A stretch of 64,000 nt of DNA from Qipengyuania aquimaris (GCF_009827445.1 NZ_WTYI01000001.1:558001-622000); one strand, 5' to 3'; numbered from the stretch's first letter, positions 35,958-44,185 are shown. Numbers and translations are program-made. Notes: generated by a model not told the origin, from the letters alone.

Positions 35958-35980
35958 GAAATGGTCGGGGAGAGAGGATT
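35958..35980. repeat. Right attachment site (attR), 23-bp core
   Basis: Identical to 22070–22092. Nineteen of its bases are the 3' end of tRNA-Pro including CCA, and four lie just beyond it. The island therefore carries a replacement tRNA 3' end, so the tRNA gene stays functional after integration. Confidence 0.93.
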
Positions 35981-36038
35981 CGAACCTCCGGCCCCTGCCT
36001 CCCGAAGACAGTGCTCTACCAGGCTGAGCTACTCCCCG
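35962..36038 (-). tRNA. tRNA-Pro (anticodon CGG)
   Basis: A 77-base cloverleaf with acceptor stem CGGGGAG/CTCCCCG, anticodon stem CTGTC/GGCAG around loop TTCGGGA (anticodon CGG), T-arm with GGTTCGAATCC, and CCA encoded. The gene is complete although the island is integrated at its 3' end. Confidence 0.96.
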
Positions 36039-36088
36039 ACCGGATCGGCCCGCAGTGAACAATCGCTGCGGGTGCGAAGCAGGCGCGC

Positions 36089-36117
36089 CCTATAGGTGTG
36101 GATTGCGGCACACGCAA
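36089..36117 (-). promoter_or_regulatory. Probable promoter of tRNA-Pro
   Basis: On the minus strand TTGCGT is followed after 17 bases by TATAGG, about 50 bases before the tRNA 5' end. It lies in the short gap shared with the divergent thyA gene. Confidence 0.5.
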
Positions 36118-36155
36118 GCAGGCATTTTGCCGAAAATCGGGATAGGGCTTCCGCC

Positions 36156-37082
36156 GTGTCACACCAGCATTACGAACAGCAATATCTCGACCTCATGCGC
36201 CGCATCTGGCGCGAAGGCGACGAACGCCGCGATCGCACGGGCATTGGCACGCGATCCGTGTTCGGTGCGATGCTGCGCTTCGACCTCGCCGGGGGCGCAA
36301 TGCCGCTGATCACCACCAAGCGCGTCTACTGGAAAACCGCCACGCGCGAGATGCTGTGGTTCCTCACGGGGGACACCAACATCCGCCCTCTGGTGCAGCA
36401 GGGGGTCAAGATCTGGAACGAGTGGCCGCACGCGAAATATGTGAAGGCGACCGGTCAGGACATCTCGGTCGAGGACTTTGCGCAGCGCATCGCGGATGAT
36501 GCGGACTTTGCCGCGAAATGGGGCGATCTCGGCCCGGTCTATGGCAAGCAATGGGTCGACTGGCCGGTCTACACGCCCACGGGCGATGGCAGCTATGCCC
36601 GCACCGGCAGCGTCAACCAGGTCGCCGAGGTCGTCGAATCGCTGAAGTCGAACCCGGGTAGCCGGCGCCACATAATCGAGGGTTGGAACGTCGCCGAACT
36701 CGATTCGATGGCGCTGCCACCGTGTCACAAGACCTATCAGTTCCATGTCGCAGGCGATCGGCTGAACTGTCTTCTCTACCAGCGCAGCTGCGATGTCGCA
36801 CTGGGCCTGCCGTTCAACCTGTGGTCGGCGGCTCTCTTGCAGCGGATGATCGCGCAGCAGGTCGACCTGGAGCCGGGAGAACTCGTCTGGACCGGAGGGG
36901 ATACGCACCTCTACCTCAATCACGAGCACTTGGTGGAAGAGCAACTGTCGCGGGAACCGCAAGGGCATCCGACCTTTGAGATTCTGCGGCGTCCGGCCTC
37001 GATCTTCGACTATCGCATTGAGGATTTCGCGGTTCACGACTACACGCCGCACGGGCCCATCAAGGCGCCCGTCGCAGTGTGA
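36156..37082 (+). CDS. thyA: Thymidylate synthase ThyA
   Basis: Makes dTMP from dUMP with 5,10-methylene-THF. The 308-residue protein carries the ThyA motifs RTGIGTRSVFG near the start, the catalytic Cys in LPPCHKTYQFHV, RRHIIEGWNV, and RSCDVALGLPFN for dUMP binding. The GTG at 36156 (protein SHQHYEQQYLDLMRR) fits the family N-terminus; the upstream frame is open but runs into the tRNA promoter region. It lies just outside the island and was probably next to tRNA-Pro in the ancestor. Confidence 0.96.
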   Translation: MSHQHYEQQYLDLMRRIWREGDERRDRTGIGTRSVFGAMLRFDLAGGAMPLITTKRVYWKTATREMLWFLTGDTNIRPLVQQGVKIWNEWPHAKYVKATGQDISVEDFAQRIADDADFAAKWGDLGPVYGKQWVDWPVYTPTGDGSYARTGSVNQVAEVVESLKSNPGSRRHIIEGWNVAELDSMALPPCHKTYQFHVAGDRLNCLLYQRSCDVALGLPFNLWSAALLQRMIAQQVDLEPGELVWTGGDTHLYLNHEHLVEEQLSREPQGHPTFEILRRPASIFDYRIEDFAVHDYTPHGPIKAPVAV

Positions 37083-37159
37083 TCCGGCTCTCACTTGACC
37101 GTTTCACTCCTGTGAAATAAAATAACGCGCAAGCGTAAGATTGCGTCTGGAGAGAGTTT

Positions 37160-38491
37160 ATGGCCGAACGGCCCCCCGCCGAGGGAGATCGGAATGCCGC
37201 GAGCGCGGGCGACAATCGCCCTGCGCTTTCGCTCCATGTCCCCGAACCCAAGTACCGTCCCGGCGATACGGTCGATTTTTCGCACATCCAGGTTCCCGAG
37301 GCTGGCGCTCAGGCACGGCCCGACGAAACCGCCGATCCGAAGGAAATGCTGGATCTCGCGCATGACCTGATCCGCGTGCTGGGTGAAGACAACAAGGCGC
37401 ACGGACCCTGGGATCCCAAGCTCGATCCCGAGACCTTGCGCACGATGCTTGGCCACATGGCCATGACGCGCGCTTTCGACGAGAGGATGTTCCGCGGCCA
37501 GCGCCAGGGCAAGACCAGCTTCTACATGAAGTGCACCGGCGAAGAGGCGACCAGCGTGTCCGCATCCATGGCGCTTGCCGCCGACGACATGATCTTTCCC
37601 AGCTATCGCCAGCAGGGCATCCTGATCCAGCGCGGCTATCCGATGATCGAGATGATCAACCAGATCTACTCGAATCGGGGCGACAAGCTGAAGGGCCGCC
37701 AGCTGCCGATCATGTATTCCAGCCGCGAGCACAGTTTCTTCTCGATTTCGGGCAATCTCGCCACGCAAACCCCGCAGGCGGTCGGCTGGGCGATGGCAAG
37801 TGCGATCAAGGGCGACAGCCGCATCGCCGCCACCTGGGTGGGCGAGGGGAGTACGGCGGAAGGCGACTTCCACTCCGCCTGCCTGTTCGCGACCGTCTAT
37901 AACGCGCCGGTCATCCTCAACGTGGTCAACAACCAGTGGGCGATCTCCAGCTTCAGCGGCTTCGCCGGGGCGGAGCGTTCGACCTTCGCCGCGCGCGGCG
38001 TGGGTTATGGCATCGCCTCGCTGCGCGTGGACGGTAACGACCCGCTCGCCTGCTATGCGGCAGAGCAATGGGCCGCCAATCGCGCCCGCGCCAATGCCGG
38101 GCCGACGCTGATCGAGTTCTTCTCCTACCGTGCTGAAGGCCATTCGACCTCCGACGATCCGAGCGGCTATCGTAGCGCGCAGGAGCGCGAAGAATGGCCT
38201 CTGGGCGATCCTGTCATGCGCCTCAAGAACCACCTCATCGCCATCGGCGAATGGGACGAGGAACGTCAGGAGAAGATGGACCTCGAAGCGGCGGAATACG
38301 TCAAGAAGGTCACCAAGGAAGCGGAAGCCAACGGCATCCTCGGCCATGGCCTGCACCATCCGTTCCGCACCATGTTCGAAGACGTGTTCGAAGAGCTGCC
38401 CTGGCACCTTCAGGAACAGAGCGAACAGGCGATCCGCGAACGCGAGACCAAATTCCCCGAAGGACTCCCGAACGGAGGGAAGGGCGCATGA
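37160..38491 (+). CDS. bkdA1: Branched-chain 2-oxoacid dehydrogenase E1 alpha
   Basis: The thiamine-diphosphate-binding α subunit of the E1 component, which decarboxylates the 2-oxoacids from Val, Leu and Ile. The 443-residue protein has the TPP motif VGEGSTAEGDFHSA … NNQWAIS, the FYMKCTGEEA segment and the phospho-loop region YRAEGHSTSDDPSGYR. A ~70-residue N-terminal extension (LSLHVPEPKYRPGD) is typical of the branched-chain rather than the pyruvate enzyme. The ATG follows GGAGAG. The next gene overlaps by 4 bases. No E3 (lpd) gene is in this operon. Confidence 0.93.
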   Translation: MAERPPAEGDRNAASAGDNRPALSLHVPEPKYRPGDTVDFSHIQVPEAGAQARPDETADPKEMLDLAHDLIRVLGEDNKAHGPWDPKLDPETLRTMLGHMAMTRAFDERMFRGQRQGKTSFYMKCTGEEATSVSASMALAADDMIFPSYRQQGILIQRGYPMIEMINQIYSNRGDKLKGRQLPIMYSSREHSFFSISGNLATQTPQAVGWAMASAIKGDSRIAATWVGEGSTAEGDFHSACLFATVYNAPVILNVVNNQWAISSFSGFAGAERSTFAARGVGYGIASLRVDGNDPLACYAAEQWAANRARANAGPTLIEFFSYRAEGHSTSDDPSGYRSAQEREEWPLGDPVMRLKNHLIAIGEWDEERQEKMDLEAAEYVKKVTKEAEANGILGHGLHHPFRTMFEDVFEELPWHLQEQSEQAIRERETKFPEGLPNGGKGA

Positions 38492-39549
38492 GCGACACGC
38501 AAACCAAGACTGCGCCTGCTTCGGAAGAGGGCACTGAACGCCGCCTCAACATGATCGAGGCGATCAACGAAGCGCTCGACGTGACCATGTCGCGCGACGA
38601 CAATATCGTCGTGATGGGCGAGGACGTCGGCTATTTTGGCGGGGTTTTCCGCTGTACCGCCGGTCTCCAGGAGAAATACGGTAAGAGCCGGGTCTTCGAC
38701 ACGCCGATTTCCGAATGCGGCATCATCGCCGCCGCAGTCGGTATGGGCGCTTACGGCCTGCGCCCCGTGCCCGAAATCCAGTTCGCCGATTACATCTATC
38801 CAGGCCTCGACCAGCTGATCTCCGAAGCGGCGCGCCTGCGCTATCGTTCGGCAGGCGAATATACTTCGCCGATGACGGTCCGCAGTCCTTTCGGCGGCGG
38901 CATCTTCGGCGGCCAGACGCACAGCCAGAGCCCGGAGGCGATCTTCGCCCACGTCTCTGGCCTGAAAACGGTCATCCCGGCCACGCCTTACGATGCGAAG
39001 GGCCTATTGATATCCTGCATCGAGGACAATGACCCTGTCATCTTCTTCGAACCGAAGCGCATCTACAACGGCCCGTTTTCCGGCTATTACGACAAGCCAG
39101 TGCAGCCGTGGAAGAGGTTCGATGCGAGCATCGTGCCCGAAGGCCACTACACAATCCCGCTCGGCAAGGCGCGGCACGCGACAGAAGGCGAGGAACTCAC
39201 CATCCTCGCCTACGGCACCATGGTCCACGTGGTCGAAGCGGTCTGCGCAGAGAAGGGCGTCGAGGCCGACATCCTCGACCTTCGCACGATCGTCCCGCTC
39301 GACATCGAAGCGATCGAGGAAAGCGTGAAGAAGACCGGCCGCTGCCTGATCGTCCACGAGGCGACCCGCACCGCCGGTTTCGGCGCCGAACTCTCGGCGC
39401 TGGTGACCGAACGCTGCTTCTACCATCTCGAAGCCCCGGTCGAACGCGTGACCGGCTTCGACACACCCTATCCCCACAGCCTCGAATGGGCCTATTTCCC
39501 CGGCCCGATCCGCATCGGCGAGGCCCTCGAAAAGATTCTGGCGGAGTAA
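38488..39549 (+). CDS. bkdA2: Branched-chain 2-oxoacid dehydrogenase E1 beta
   Basis: The β subunit that completes the E1 α2β2 tetramer. The 353-residue protein contains NMIEAINEALDV, VVMGEDVGYFGGVFRCT and FGGGIFGGQTHSQSPE, which are characteristic of branched-chain E1β, and a transketolase-type C-terminal domain (GRCLIVHEATRTAGFGAE). The ATG overlaps the α-subunit stop (ATGA), giving coupled, equimolar synthesis. The E2 gene starts 5 bases after its stop. Confidence 0.94.
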   Translation: MSDTQTKTAPASEEGTERRLNMIEAINEALDVTMSRDDNIVVMGEDVGYFGGVFRCTAGLQEKYGKSRVFDTPISECGIIAAAVGMGAYGLRPVPEIQFADYIYPGLDQLISEAARLRYRSAGEYTSPMTVRSPFGGGIFGGQTHSQSPEAIFAHVSGLKTVIPATPYDAKGLLISCIEDNDPVIFFEPKRIYNGPFSGYYDKPVQPWKRFDASIVPEGHYTIPLGKARHATEGEELTILAYGTMVHVVEAVCAEKGVEADILDLRTIVPLDIEAIEESVKKTGRCLIVHEATRTAGFGAELSALVTERCFYHLEAPVERVTGFDTPYPHSLEWAYFPGPIRIGEALEKILAE

Positions 39550-39554
39550 CCGCA

Positions 39555-40850
39555 ATGGCAAAGTTCGTATTCAACATGCCCGACATCGGCGAAGGCATTG
39601 CCGAGGCGGAAATCGTCCAGTGGCACAAGAAAGTCGGCGACACGGTTCGTGAGGACGAGGAATTCGTCGACATGATGACCGACAAGGCGACTGTCCCGAT
39701 GGAAAGCCCCGTCGACGGCAAGATCTTGGAGATCGCCGGCGAAGAGGGCGACATGGTCTCGATCGGCTCCATGCTCGTCGTGATCGAGGTCGAAGGCGAA
39801 GTGCCCGAAGATGTCACGGAAGACGTCGAACCTGCGCCTGCTCCGAAGGCTGAGAAAGTCGAAGAGCGCATCGAGGTGGAAACCTCCGACGCGAGCGATG
39901 CCGACGATGCGATGGCGGCCGATCCCAGCCCGCCGCCGGCTCCGACACCGACGCCCGCGCCCGAACCTGCTCCGGCACCTTCGGCGAAGGTTCTCGCCAC
40001 GCCTGCCGTGCGCAAGCGCGCCAAGGACCTCGGCGTCGACCTCTCGCAGGTAAAGCCTGCCGAAGATGGCCGCGTGCGTCACGGCGATCTCGACCAGTTC
40101 CTCTCCTATAACTCCGGCTATTCGGCGGCTGCGCCGACCCGCCAGGACGAGGAGAAGAAGGTCATCGGGATGCGCCGCCGCATCGCCGAGAATATGGCGG
40201 CTTCCAAGCGCAACATCCCGCACTTCTCTTATATCGAGGAAGTGGACGTCACCGATCTGGAAGTCCTGCGCGCGCAGCTGAACACCAATCGCGGTGACAA
40301 GCCGAAGCTGACGATCCTGCCGCTGCTGATCACGGCGATTTGCAAGACCTTGCCGCAGTTCCCGATGATCAACGCGCGCTATGACGACGAAGCGGGCGTG
40401 GTGACGCGGTTCGGTGCGGTCAATATGGGCATGGCGGCACAGACCGATGCGGGCCTCATGGTGCCGGTCATCAAGAATGCCCAGGGCATGAACCTGTGGC
40501 AGCTCGCCAACGAGATTTCGCGGCTTGCGGAGGCGGCCCGCAACGGCACGGCCAAGAAGGAAGAGATGGAAGACGGCACGCTCACCGTGACGTCTCTCGG
40601 ACCGCTTGGCGGCGTGGCGACCACGCCGGTCATCAACCGGCCGCAGGTCGCAATCATCGGACCGAACCGGATTATCGAACGCCCGATGTATGTCAGCGAC
40701 GGTGCTGGCGGGGAACGGATCGAGAAGCGCAAGCTGATGAACGTCTCGATCAGCTGCGATCACCGCGTCGTCGATGGTTACGATGCGGCGAGTTTCGTCC
40801 AGGAGCTCAAGAAGCTTCTCGAAACGCCCGCATTGATACTGGTCGACTGA
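39555..40850 (+). CDS. bkdB: Branched-chain 2-oxoacid dehydrogenase E2 (lipoamide acyltransferase)
   Basis: The core acyltransferase of the complex. The 431 residues comprise one lipoyl domain (1–80) with the lipoylated Lys in DMMTDKATVPM, a Pro/Ala/Glu-rich linker (PSPPPAPTPTPAPEPAPAP), a peripheral-subunit-binding domain (LATPAVRKRAKDLGVDLSQV), and the catalytic domain ending with the active-site HRVVDGYDAASF. It is the last gene of the three-gene operon. A small ORF on the opposite strand has its stop directly after this gene's stop. Confidence 0.95.
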   Translation: MAKFVFNMPDIGEGIAEAEIVQWHKKVGDTVREDEEFVDMMTDKATVPMESPVDGKILEIAGEEGDMVSIGSMLVVIEVEGEVPEDVTEDVEPAPAPKAEKVEERIEVETSDASDADDAMAADPSPPPAPTPTPAPEPAPAPSAKVLATPAVRKRAKDLGVDLSQVKPAEDGRVRHGDLDQFLSYNSGYSAAAPTRQDEEKKVIGMRRRIAENMAASKRNIPHFSYIEEVDVTDLEVLRAQLNTNRGDKPKLTILPLLITAICKTLPQFPMINARYDDEAGVVTRFGAVNMGMAAQTDAGLMVPVIKNAQGMNLWQLANEISRLAEAARNGTAKKEEMEDGTLTVTSLGPLGGVATTPVINRPQVAIIGPNRIIERPMYVSDGAGGERIEKRKLMNVSISCDHRVVDGYDAASFVQELKKLLETPALILVD

Positions 40851-40964
40851 TCAGGGCGCGGGCGCCTGGTAACAGTCGTACTGGATATCGATCGCCGATT
40901 TCGCGACCAGCGCGCCGCCTCCAAGCAGCGCCAGCGATGCGGCGAGTAATGCGCCCTGCAACAT
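40851..40964 (-). CDS. 37-residue small hydrophobic peptide
   Basis: ATG at 40962–40964 (complement) gives MLQGALLAASLALLGGGALV, then a short polar tail with one Cys and QAPAP. The sequence resembles a short membrane helix or an uncleaved signal. A strong GGGGGAAG lies five bases before the ATG, which is the main evidence for translation. It is convergent with the E2 gene and has no recognised family. Confidence 0.5.
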   Translation of the reverse strand: MLQGALLAASLALLGGGALVAKSAIDIQYDCYQAPAP

Positions 40965-41080
40965 GCGACTTCCCCCGTTACCCCACGTGGAAATGCGTGG
41001 GTCACTGTCGCGCGCAAGTGGTTACTTTCAGGTAAATTGCACCGCGGGAAAAAGAAGCGAAAAAAGGCGAGAAAACTGCA

Positions 41081-41109
41081 TTGACAGGAATCGGACCGCC
41101 GCCTAGATG
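41081..41109 (+). promoter_or_regulatory. Promoter of tRNA-Asp
   Basis: TTGACA at 41081–41086 is followed after 17 bases by TAGATG at 41104–41109, some 32 bases before the mature tRNA. The −35 box is consensus and the −10 box is partial. The −10 region is part of a 14-bp direct repeat, GCCTAGATGCGCGG, that recurs at 41132–41145 across the tRNA 5' end. Confidence 0.6.
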
Positions 41110-41141
41110 CGCGGCTCCCAAGAGGCACAGCGCCTAGATGC

Positions 41142-41218
41142 GCGGGTGTAGCTCAGTTGGTTAGAGTATCGGCCTGTCACGCCGAGGGTCGCGGGTTCGA
41201 GTCCCGTCACTCGCGCCA
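41142..41218 (+). tRNA. tRNA-Asp (anticodon GTC)
   Basis: A 77-base cloverleaf: acceptor GCGGGTG/CACTCGC, anticodon stem TCGGC/GCCGA around CTGTCAC (anticodon GTC), T-loop GGTTCGAGTCC, and CCA encoded. A terminator follows about 30 bases later. Confidence 0.97.
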
Positions 41219-41250
41219 CTTGGGACATTCTTCGAATGACGGATGCGAGA

Positions 41251-41275
41251 GCGGGGCTTCGGCCCCGCTTTTTCG
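41251..41275 (+). terminator. Terminator after tRNA-Asp
   Basis: AGCGGGGC / GCCCCGCT stem with a TTCG loop, followed by TTTTCG. It also faces the end of the convergent transporter gene and may serve both directions. Confidence 0.85.
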
Positions 41276-41283
41276 TTTGGGCG

Positions 41284-42735
41284 TTATTGCGCGGCTGCGC
41301 TTTCGCGAAGGCGGCGCAGGTTCTCCTCGTGCCCGCGTTTATCGATCTTGTAACGCGTGACGAAGAACAGCGCGCTCAAATATAGCACGAGCAACGACGG
41401 TGCGTAGAATGCGCCCAATTTCCATATCGTGTCCGTATCAACCGTTCCGGGATCCGCGCCTTCGGGGAAACCGATGCCCGACAGGATGAGGCCGGCGGCC
41501 AGCACGCCCAGGCCTTGCGTTGTTTTCCGCGTGAAGGTCATAGCGGCGTAGTAGACGCCTTCGGACCGGCGCCCAGTCTTCACCTGGTTCGCTTCGACCA
41601 GATCAGCGATCATGGAGAATGAAACTGCCTGGACCGCGATGATGAGCGCGAGGTCGATGACATTGACGCCGAGGACGATCGGGAACAGCAGCGGGTCCCC
41701 GTTTTCGGGCATAATTCCCACCAGCCGCAGCAAAACAGGCGCGGGCTGGATCGTGAAAGCGAGCAGGCCGAGAACAATGACCGCTGGCTTCTTGCCAATC
41801 TTGCGCGTGGCCCAGGGTGCCAGCAGGAAGCCGAACAGGGCCGACAGGACCACTGTGCAGGTCCAGAGGAAGATCTGGTACGACGAAAATTCCCAGAAAT
41901 AGGTCAGCAGCAGGTAATTCAGCGAAGCTGCAAGCCCGGTCGCGATGGCGAAAAGCACGGTCGCGAAGAACAGCGCAATGAAGCTCTTCTCGCTCAGCGT
42001 CTCGATCATTTCGCGAAAGATCCTGCCGACGCTGTATCTCTCGGACCGGGTCACGGGGCGATGCAGGTGAGAAATGCGGCTATGCGTGCCGACCGCCGAA
42101 ATCATGACGAAGATGAAGATTAGCGCGCTGCCGATCATGCCGTAGGTGGCGTAGGCATCCCGATCGAGGAGCCCTTGTGGGCCTGTCAGCAGCGCACCGA
42201 ACATGATCACGCTCATCAGGGCGCCGAAGGTCCAGCCGAAGAACAGGCGATAGGATTGCAGGCTGGTCCGCTCTTCGTAATCGGTCGTCAGTTCGGGGAT
42301 CAGCGCCGAACTGGGCGTTTCGTAAAAGGTGATGAAGGTGCGGATCAGGATCGCGAGGCTGGTCAAATAAAGGAACAGCGAGGTCTGGCCCATTTCGGGC
42401 GGATTCCACAGCAGGAAATAGCTCAGCGCCACCGGGATGGCCGCCGCATACATGAAGGGATGTCGGCGGCCCCAGCGCGATTGTAGATTGTCGGACCAGT
42501 AGCCGACCAGCGGATCGGACACCGCGTCGAACACCAGCGCTATCAGTATGGCGAGGCCGACCAGTGAAGGCTCCAGCCCGATGACGGTGCCGTAGAAAAT
42601 CAGCAGGAAATAGTCGAAGCCGTTGTTCTTGATCCCGAAGGCGGCCGCCCCCGATCCGTGCGCCAGCTTCAGCCAAACAGGCATCTTCTCGCTCGCGTCG
42701 ACGGACGCTGCCGTCGCCATTGTCTCATGCGTCAA
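41284..42735 (-). CDS. GPH-type MFS transporter
   Basis: A 483-residue protein with twelve predicted membrane helices. The loop between helices 2 and 3 reads DAVSDPLVGYWSDNLQSRWG, the signature of the glycoside-pentoside-hexuronide:cation symporter group. The ends are charged (KRGHEENLRRLRE). A TTG at 42735 has GGAGGAG at good distance and is the likely start; an ATG lies five codons later. The neighbourhood has no sugar catabolic genes, so the substrate is open. Confidence 0.85.
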   Translation of the reverse strand: MTHETMATAASVDASEKMPVWLKLAHGSGAAAFGIKNNGFDYFLLIFYGTVIGLEPSLVGLAILIALVFDAVSDPLVGYWSDNLQSRWGRRHPFMYAAAIPVALSYFLLWNPPEMGQTSLFLYLTSLAILIRTFITFYETPSSALIPELTTDYEERTSLQSYRLFFGWTFGALMSVIMFGALLTGPQGLLDRDAYATYGMIGSALIFIFVMISAVGTHSRISHLHRPVTRSERYSVGRIFREMIETLSEKSFIALFFATVLFAIATGLAASLNYLLLTYFWEFSSYQIFLWTCTVVLSALFGFLLAPWATRKIGKKPAVIVLGLLAFTIQPAPVLLRLVGIMPENGDPLLFPIVLGVNVIDLALIIAVQAVSFSMIADLVEANQVKTGRRSEGVYYAAMTFTRKTTQGLGVLAAGLILSGIGFPEGADPGTVDTDTIWKLGAFYAPSLLVLYLSALFFVTRYKIDKRGHEENLRRLRESAAAQ

Positions 42736-42782
42736 GGGGCTCTCCTCCCGTTACGGGGAGGGTAGGGCACTTGGGCGGGAGG

Positions 42783-43016
42783 TCAATCTTTCTCGGGCGG
42801 GGCGGACCAGTGACCTGTTTCCATCCAGGTCAGGAAACGACGCAAGGGGGCGAGCCAGATCAGGCCGAGGAAAAGATAGATCACGGTCTGCACCAGCGCG
42901 TTCCAATCGCCGATCAGGCCGGGAAGGTAGCGGGCGATCAGGATGCCGTAGACGAGCAGGGCAGCCAGAAGTCCGAGGAGTCCGACGGGAATGCGCCAGG
43001 TGGGTTCGTCTCTCAT
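42783..43016 (-). CDS. DUF2842 small membrane protein
   Basis: A 77-residue protein with two membrane helices and the family pattern PTWRIPVGLLGLLAALLVYG … LIWLAPLRRFLTWME. DUF2842 is confined mainly to alphaproteobacteria and has no assigned function. Its ATG overlaps the stop of the cyclo-ligase gene by 4 bases, so it is translated with it. Confidence 0.9.
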   Translation of the reverse strand: MRDEPTWRIPVGLLGLLAALLVYGILIARYLPGLIGDWNALVQTVIYLFLGLIWLAPLRRFLTWMETGHWSAPPEKD

Positions 43017-43585
43017 GCGAATGGTCCGTAAAAGCGTGTGGTCGTTACGATGGCGTCGAGGCGTGCATCGTGATCCTCGGTGGGCAGGCTGTCTACGCGC
43101 TGGCAGTCCCAGGCGAGCCCGATGGTGCGGGTATCCGGATGCGCGGATAGCCAGCGGTCGTAGTGGCCCCCACCCTGACCGAGCCTCTCACCGCTATCGG
43201 TAAAGCCGATGAGCGGCACGAACAGCACGTCCGGTTCCAAGGTGGGCGCGTCGGCGTATGGCTGGAGCAGGCCGAATGGTCCGACCTCCAGGTCTTCTTC
43301 GTCGAACGGATCGGAGTGGCGGGCAAATTCCATCGGTGCATTGCGGCTAGCGAAGCGCGGGAGGGCGATTTCGTGGCCCCTGTCGAGGAAGAACTTGGCA
43401 TAGGATGCCGCGGGTGCCTCGAACGGGTTTGCCCGGTACAGTCCGATCCTGGCTCCTTGCGGGACCAGGTCCAGAAGCGGCGCGGGCGGACGATGAAAGA
43501 CAAGCGCGCGCATACTGTCCGGCAGCGCCGCCACCTGGTCGCGGCGCGCGGTGCGCAATTGCTTGCGAAGTTCGTCCTTGGTCAA
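43013..43585 (-). CDS. 5-formyltetrahydrofolate cyclo-ligase
   Basis: Converts 5-formyl-THF to 5,10-methenyl-THF with ATP. The 190-residue protein has the C-terminal signature LVPLIGFTDSGERLGQGGGHYDRWL (GxGGGYYDR-type loop) and a basic N-terminus (TKDELRKQLRTARRDQ). The probable start is a TTG at 43585 preceded by GGTGGG. It is encoded directly downstream of the proposed 6S RNA and zapA, the classical zapA–ssrS–ygfA order. Confidence 0.92.
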   Translation of the reverse strand: MTKDELRKQLRTARRDQVAALPDSMRALVFHRPPAPLLDLVPQGARIGLYRANPFEAPAASYAKFFLDRGHEIALPRFASRNAPMEFARHSDPFDEEDLEVGPFGLLQPYADAPTLEPDVLFVPLIGFTDSGERLGQGGGHYDRWLSAHPDTRTIGLAWDCQRVDSLPTEDHDARLDAIVTTTRFYGPFA

Positions 43586-43587
43586 AT

Positions 43588-43735
43588 ACCCACCTGCTTA
43601 TCTCGATGAGGCCGTAAGCGCCCGGCCGCGCTCAAGCAGCGAAGCGGTAGCGCGACAAATCAGGTGACGGGACCGCCATGGGTCGTTGCCGGAAAATCCT
43701 CTGACGCCTTCACGTCAGGTGGGCGCCATATATCC
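43588..43735 (-). ncRNA. ssrS: Probable 6S RNA
   Basis: The gap between zapA and the cyclo-ligase gene is where 6S RNA lies in many proteobacteria. On the minus strand CCCACCTG near the 5' side (43716–43723) pairs perfectly with CAGGTGGG at the 3' side (43589–43596), forming the closing stem of a ~140-base RNA. Inside is a CTGACG/CGTCAG hairpin and a G+C-rich distal region. The ends are estimates. 6S RNA binds housekeeping RNA polymerase in stationary phase. Confidence 0.55.
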
Positions 43736-43843
43736 AGATCGCCAGGACAAACCCGCCAATCCGGTAGGGACGGCTCCCTTGGATTGCTTATAGCCTCAGG
43801 GATGTTCATGCGGCTCGTGCCGGGCAGCCCCGTCGCCGCCTAT

Positions 43844-44185
43844 TTAGGAGGCCGCAGGTCCACCCTCAAGGGCCGATGCAGCGTTTTCGAATGCGGTGGC
43901 CAGGCGTTCGAGCCGCGCGGCAATGGCATCGCCCTGTCCGGCATCGGTATTCGCCGCAGCAGGCGCAGCTTCCACGGGTGCTTTCTTGCCTGCCTCGTCC
44001 ACTTCGTCGGCCAGCATCAGTGCAGCGAACAGGAGATTCTTCGCCTCGTTCGCGGTGAGGTTGCCGCCCATGGCCTTGAGCTTGGCATCGACCATGCCGG
44101 CGAGATGTTCGACATGCTGTTCCTGACCGTCTGCGCAGGAGACGGTATAGGAGCGTTCGCCGACGGTCAGCTTGACGTCGCTCAT
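43844..44185 (-). CDS. zapA: Cell-division protein ZapA
   Basis: A 113-residue FtsZ-bundling protein. The N-terminal β-region (VKLTVGERSYTVSCADGQEQHVEHLAGMVD) and the central helix KAMGGNLTANEAKNLLFAALMLADEVDE are typical, followed by an Ala/Glu-rich C-terminal helix. It overlaps the upstream coiled-coil gene by 4 bases. Confidence 0.93.
   Translation of the reverse strand: MSDVKLTVGERSYTVSCADGQEQHVEHLAGMVDAKLKAMGGNLTANEAKNLLFAALMLADEVDEAGKKAPVEAAPAAANTDAGQGDAIAARLERLATAFENAASALEGGPAAS

Larger units (their letters stand above)
22070..35980. mobile_element. Integrative genomic island in tRNA-Pro(CGG)
   Basis: About 13.9 kb bounded by an exact 23-bp direct repeat, one copy covering the 3' end of the intact tRNA-Pro gene and the other standing alone next to an integrase gene. 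Base composition is clearly more A+T-rich than on either side. Contents in order: tyrosine integrase, a hairpin-rich zone, a small ORF, a polymerase-like protein, a MucR-type regulator, two secreted proteins, a serine recombinase, a Type IIG-like restriction enzyme and a DpnI-like nuclease. I see no capsid, tail, relaxase or type IV secretion genes, so it is not an intact phage or a self-transmissible ICE. Confidence 0.92.

Noticed and set aside
22070-35980. Island as a prophage
   Set aside because: No terminase, portal, capsid, tail or lysis genes. An integrase and a resolvase alone do not make a phage.
22070-35980. CRISPR array within or near the island
   Set aside because: No run of regularly spaced identical repeats was seen. 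The repeats present are single pairs or inverted sites.
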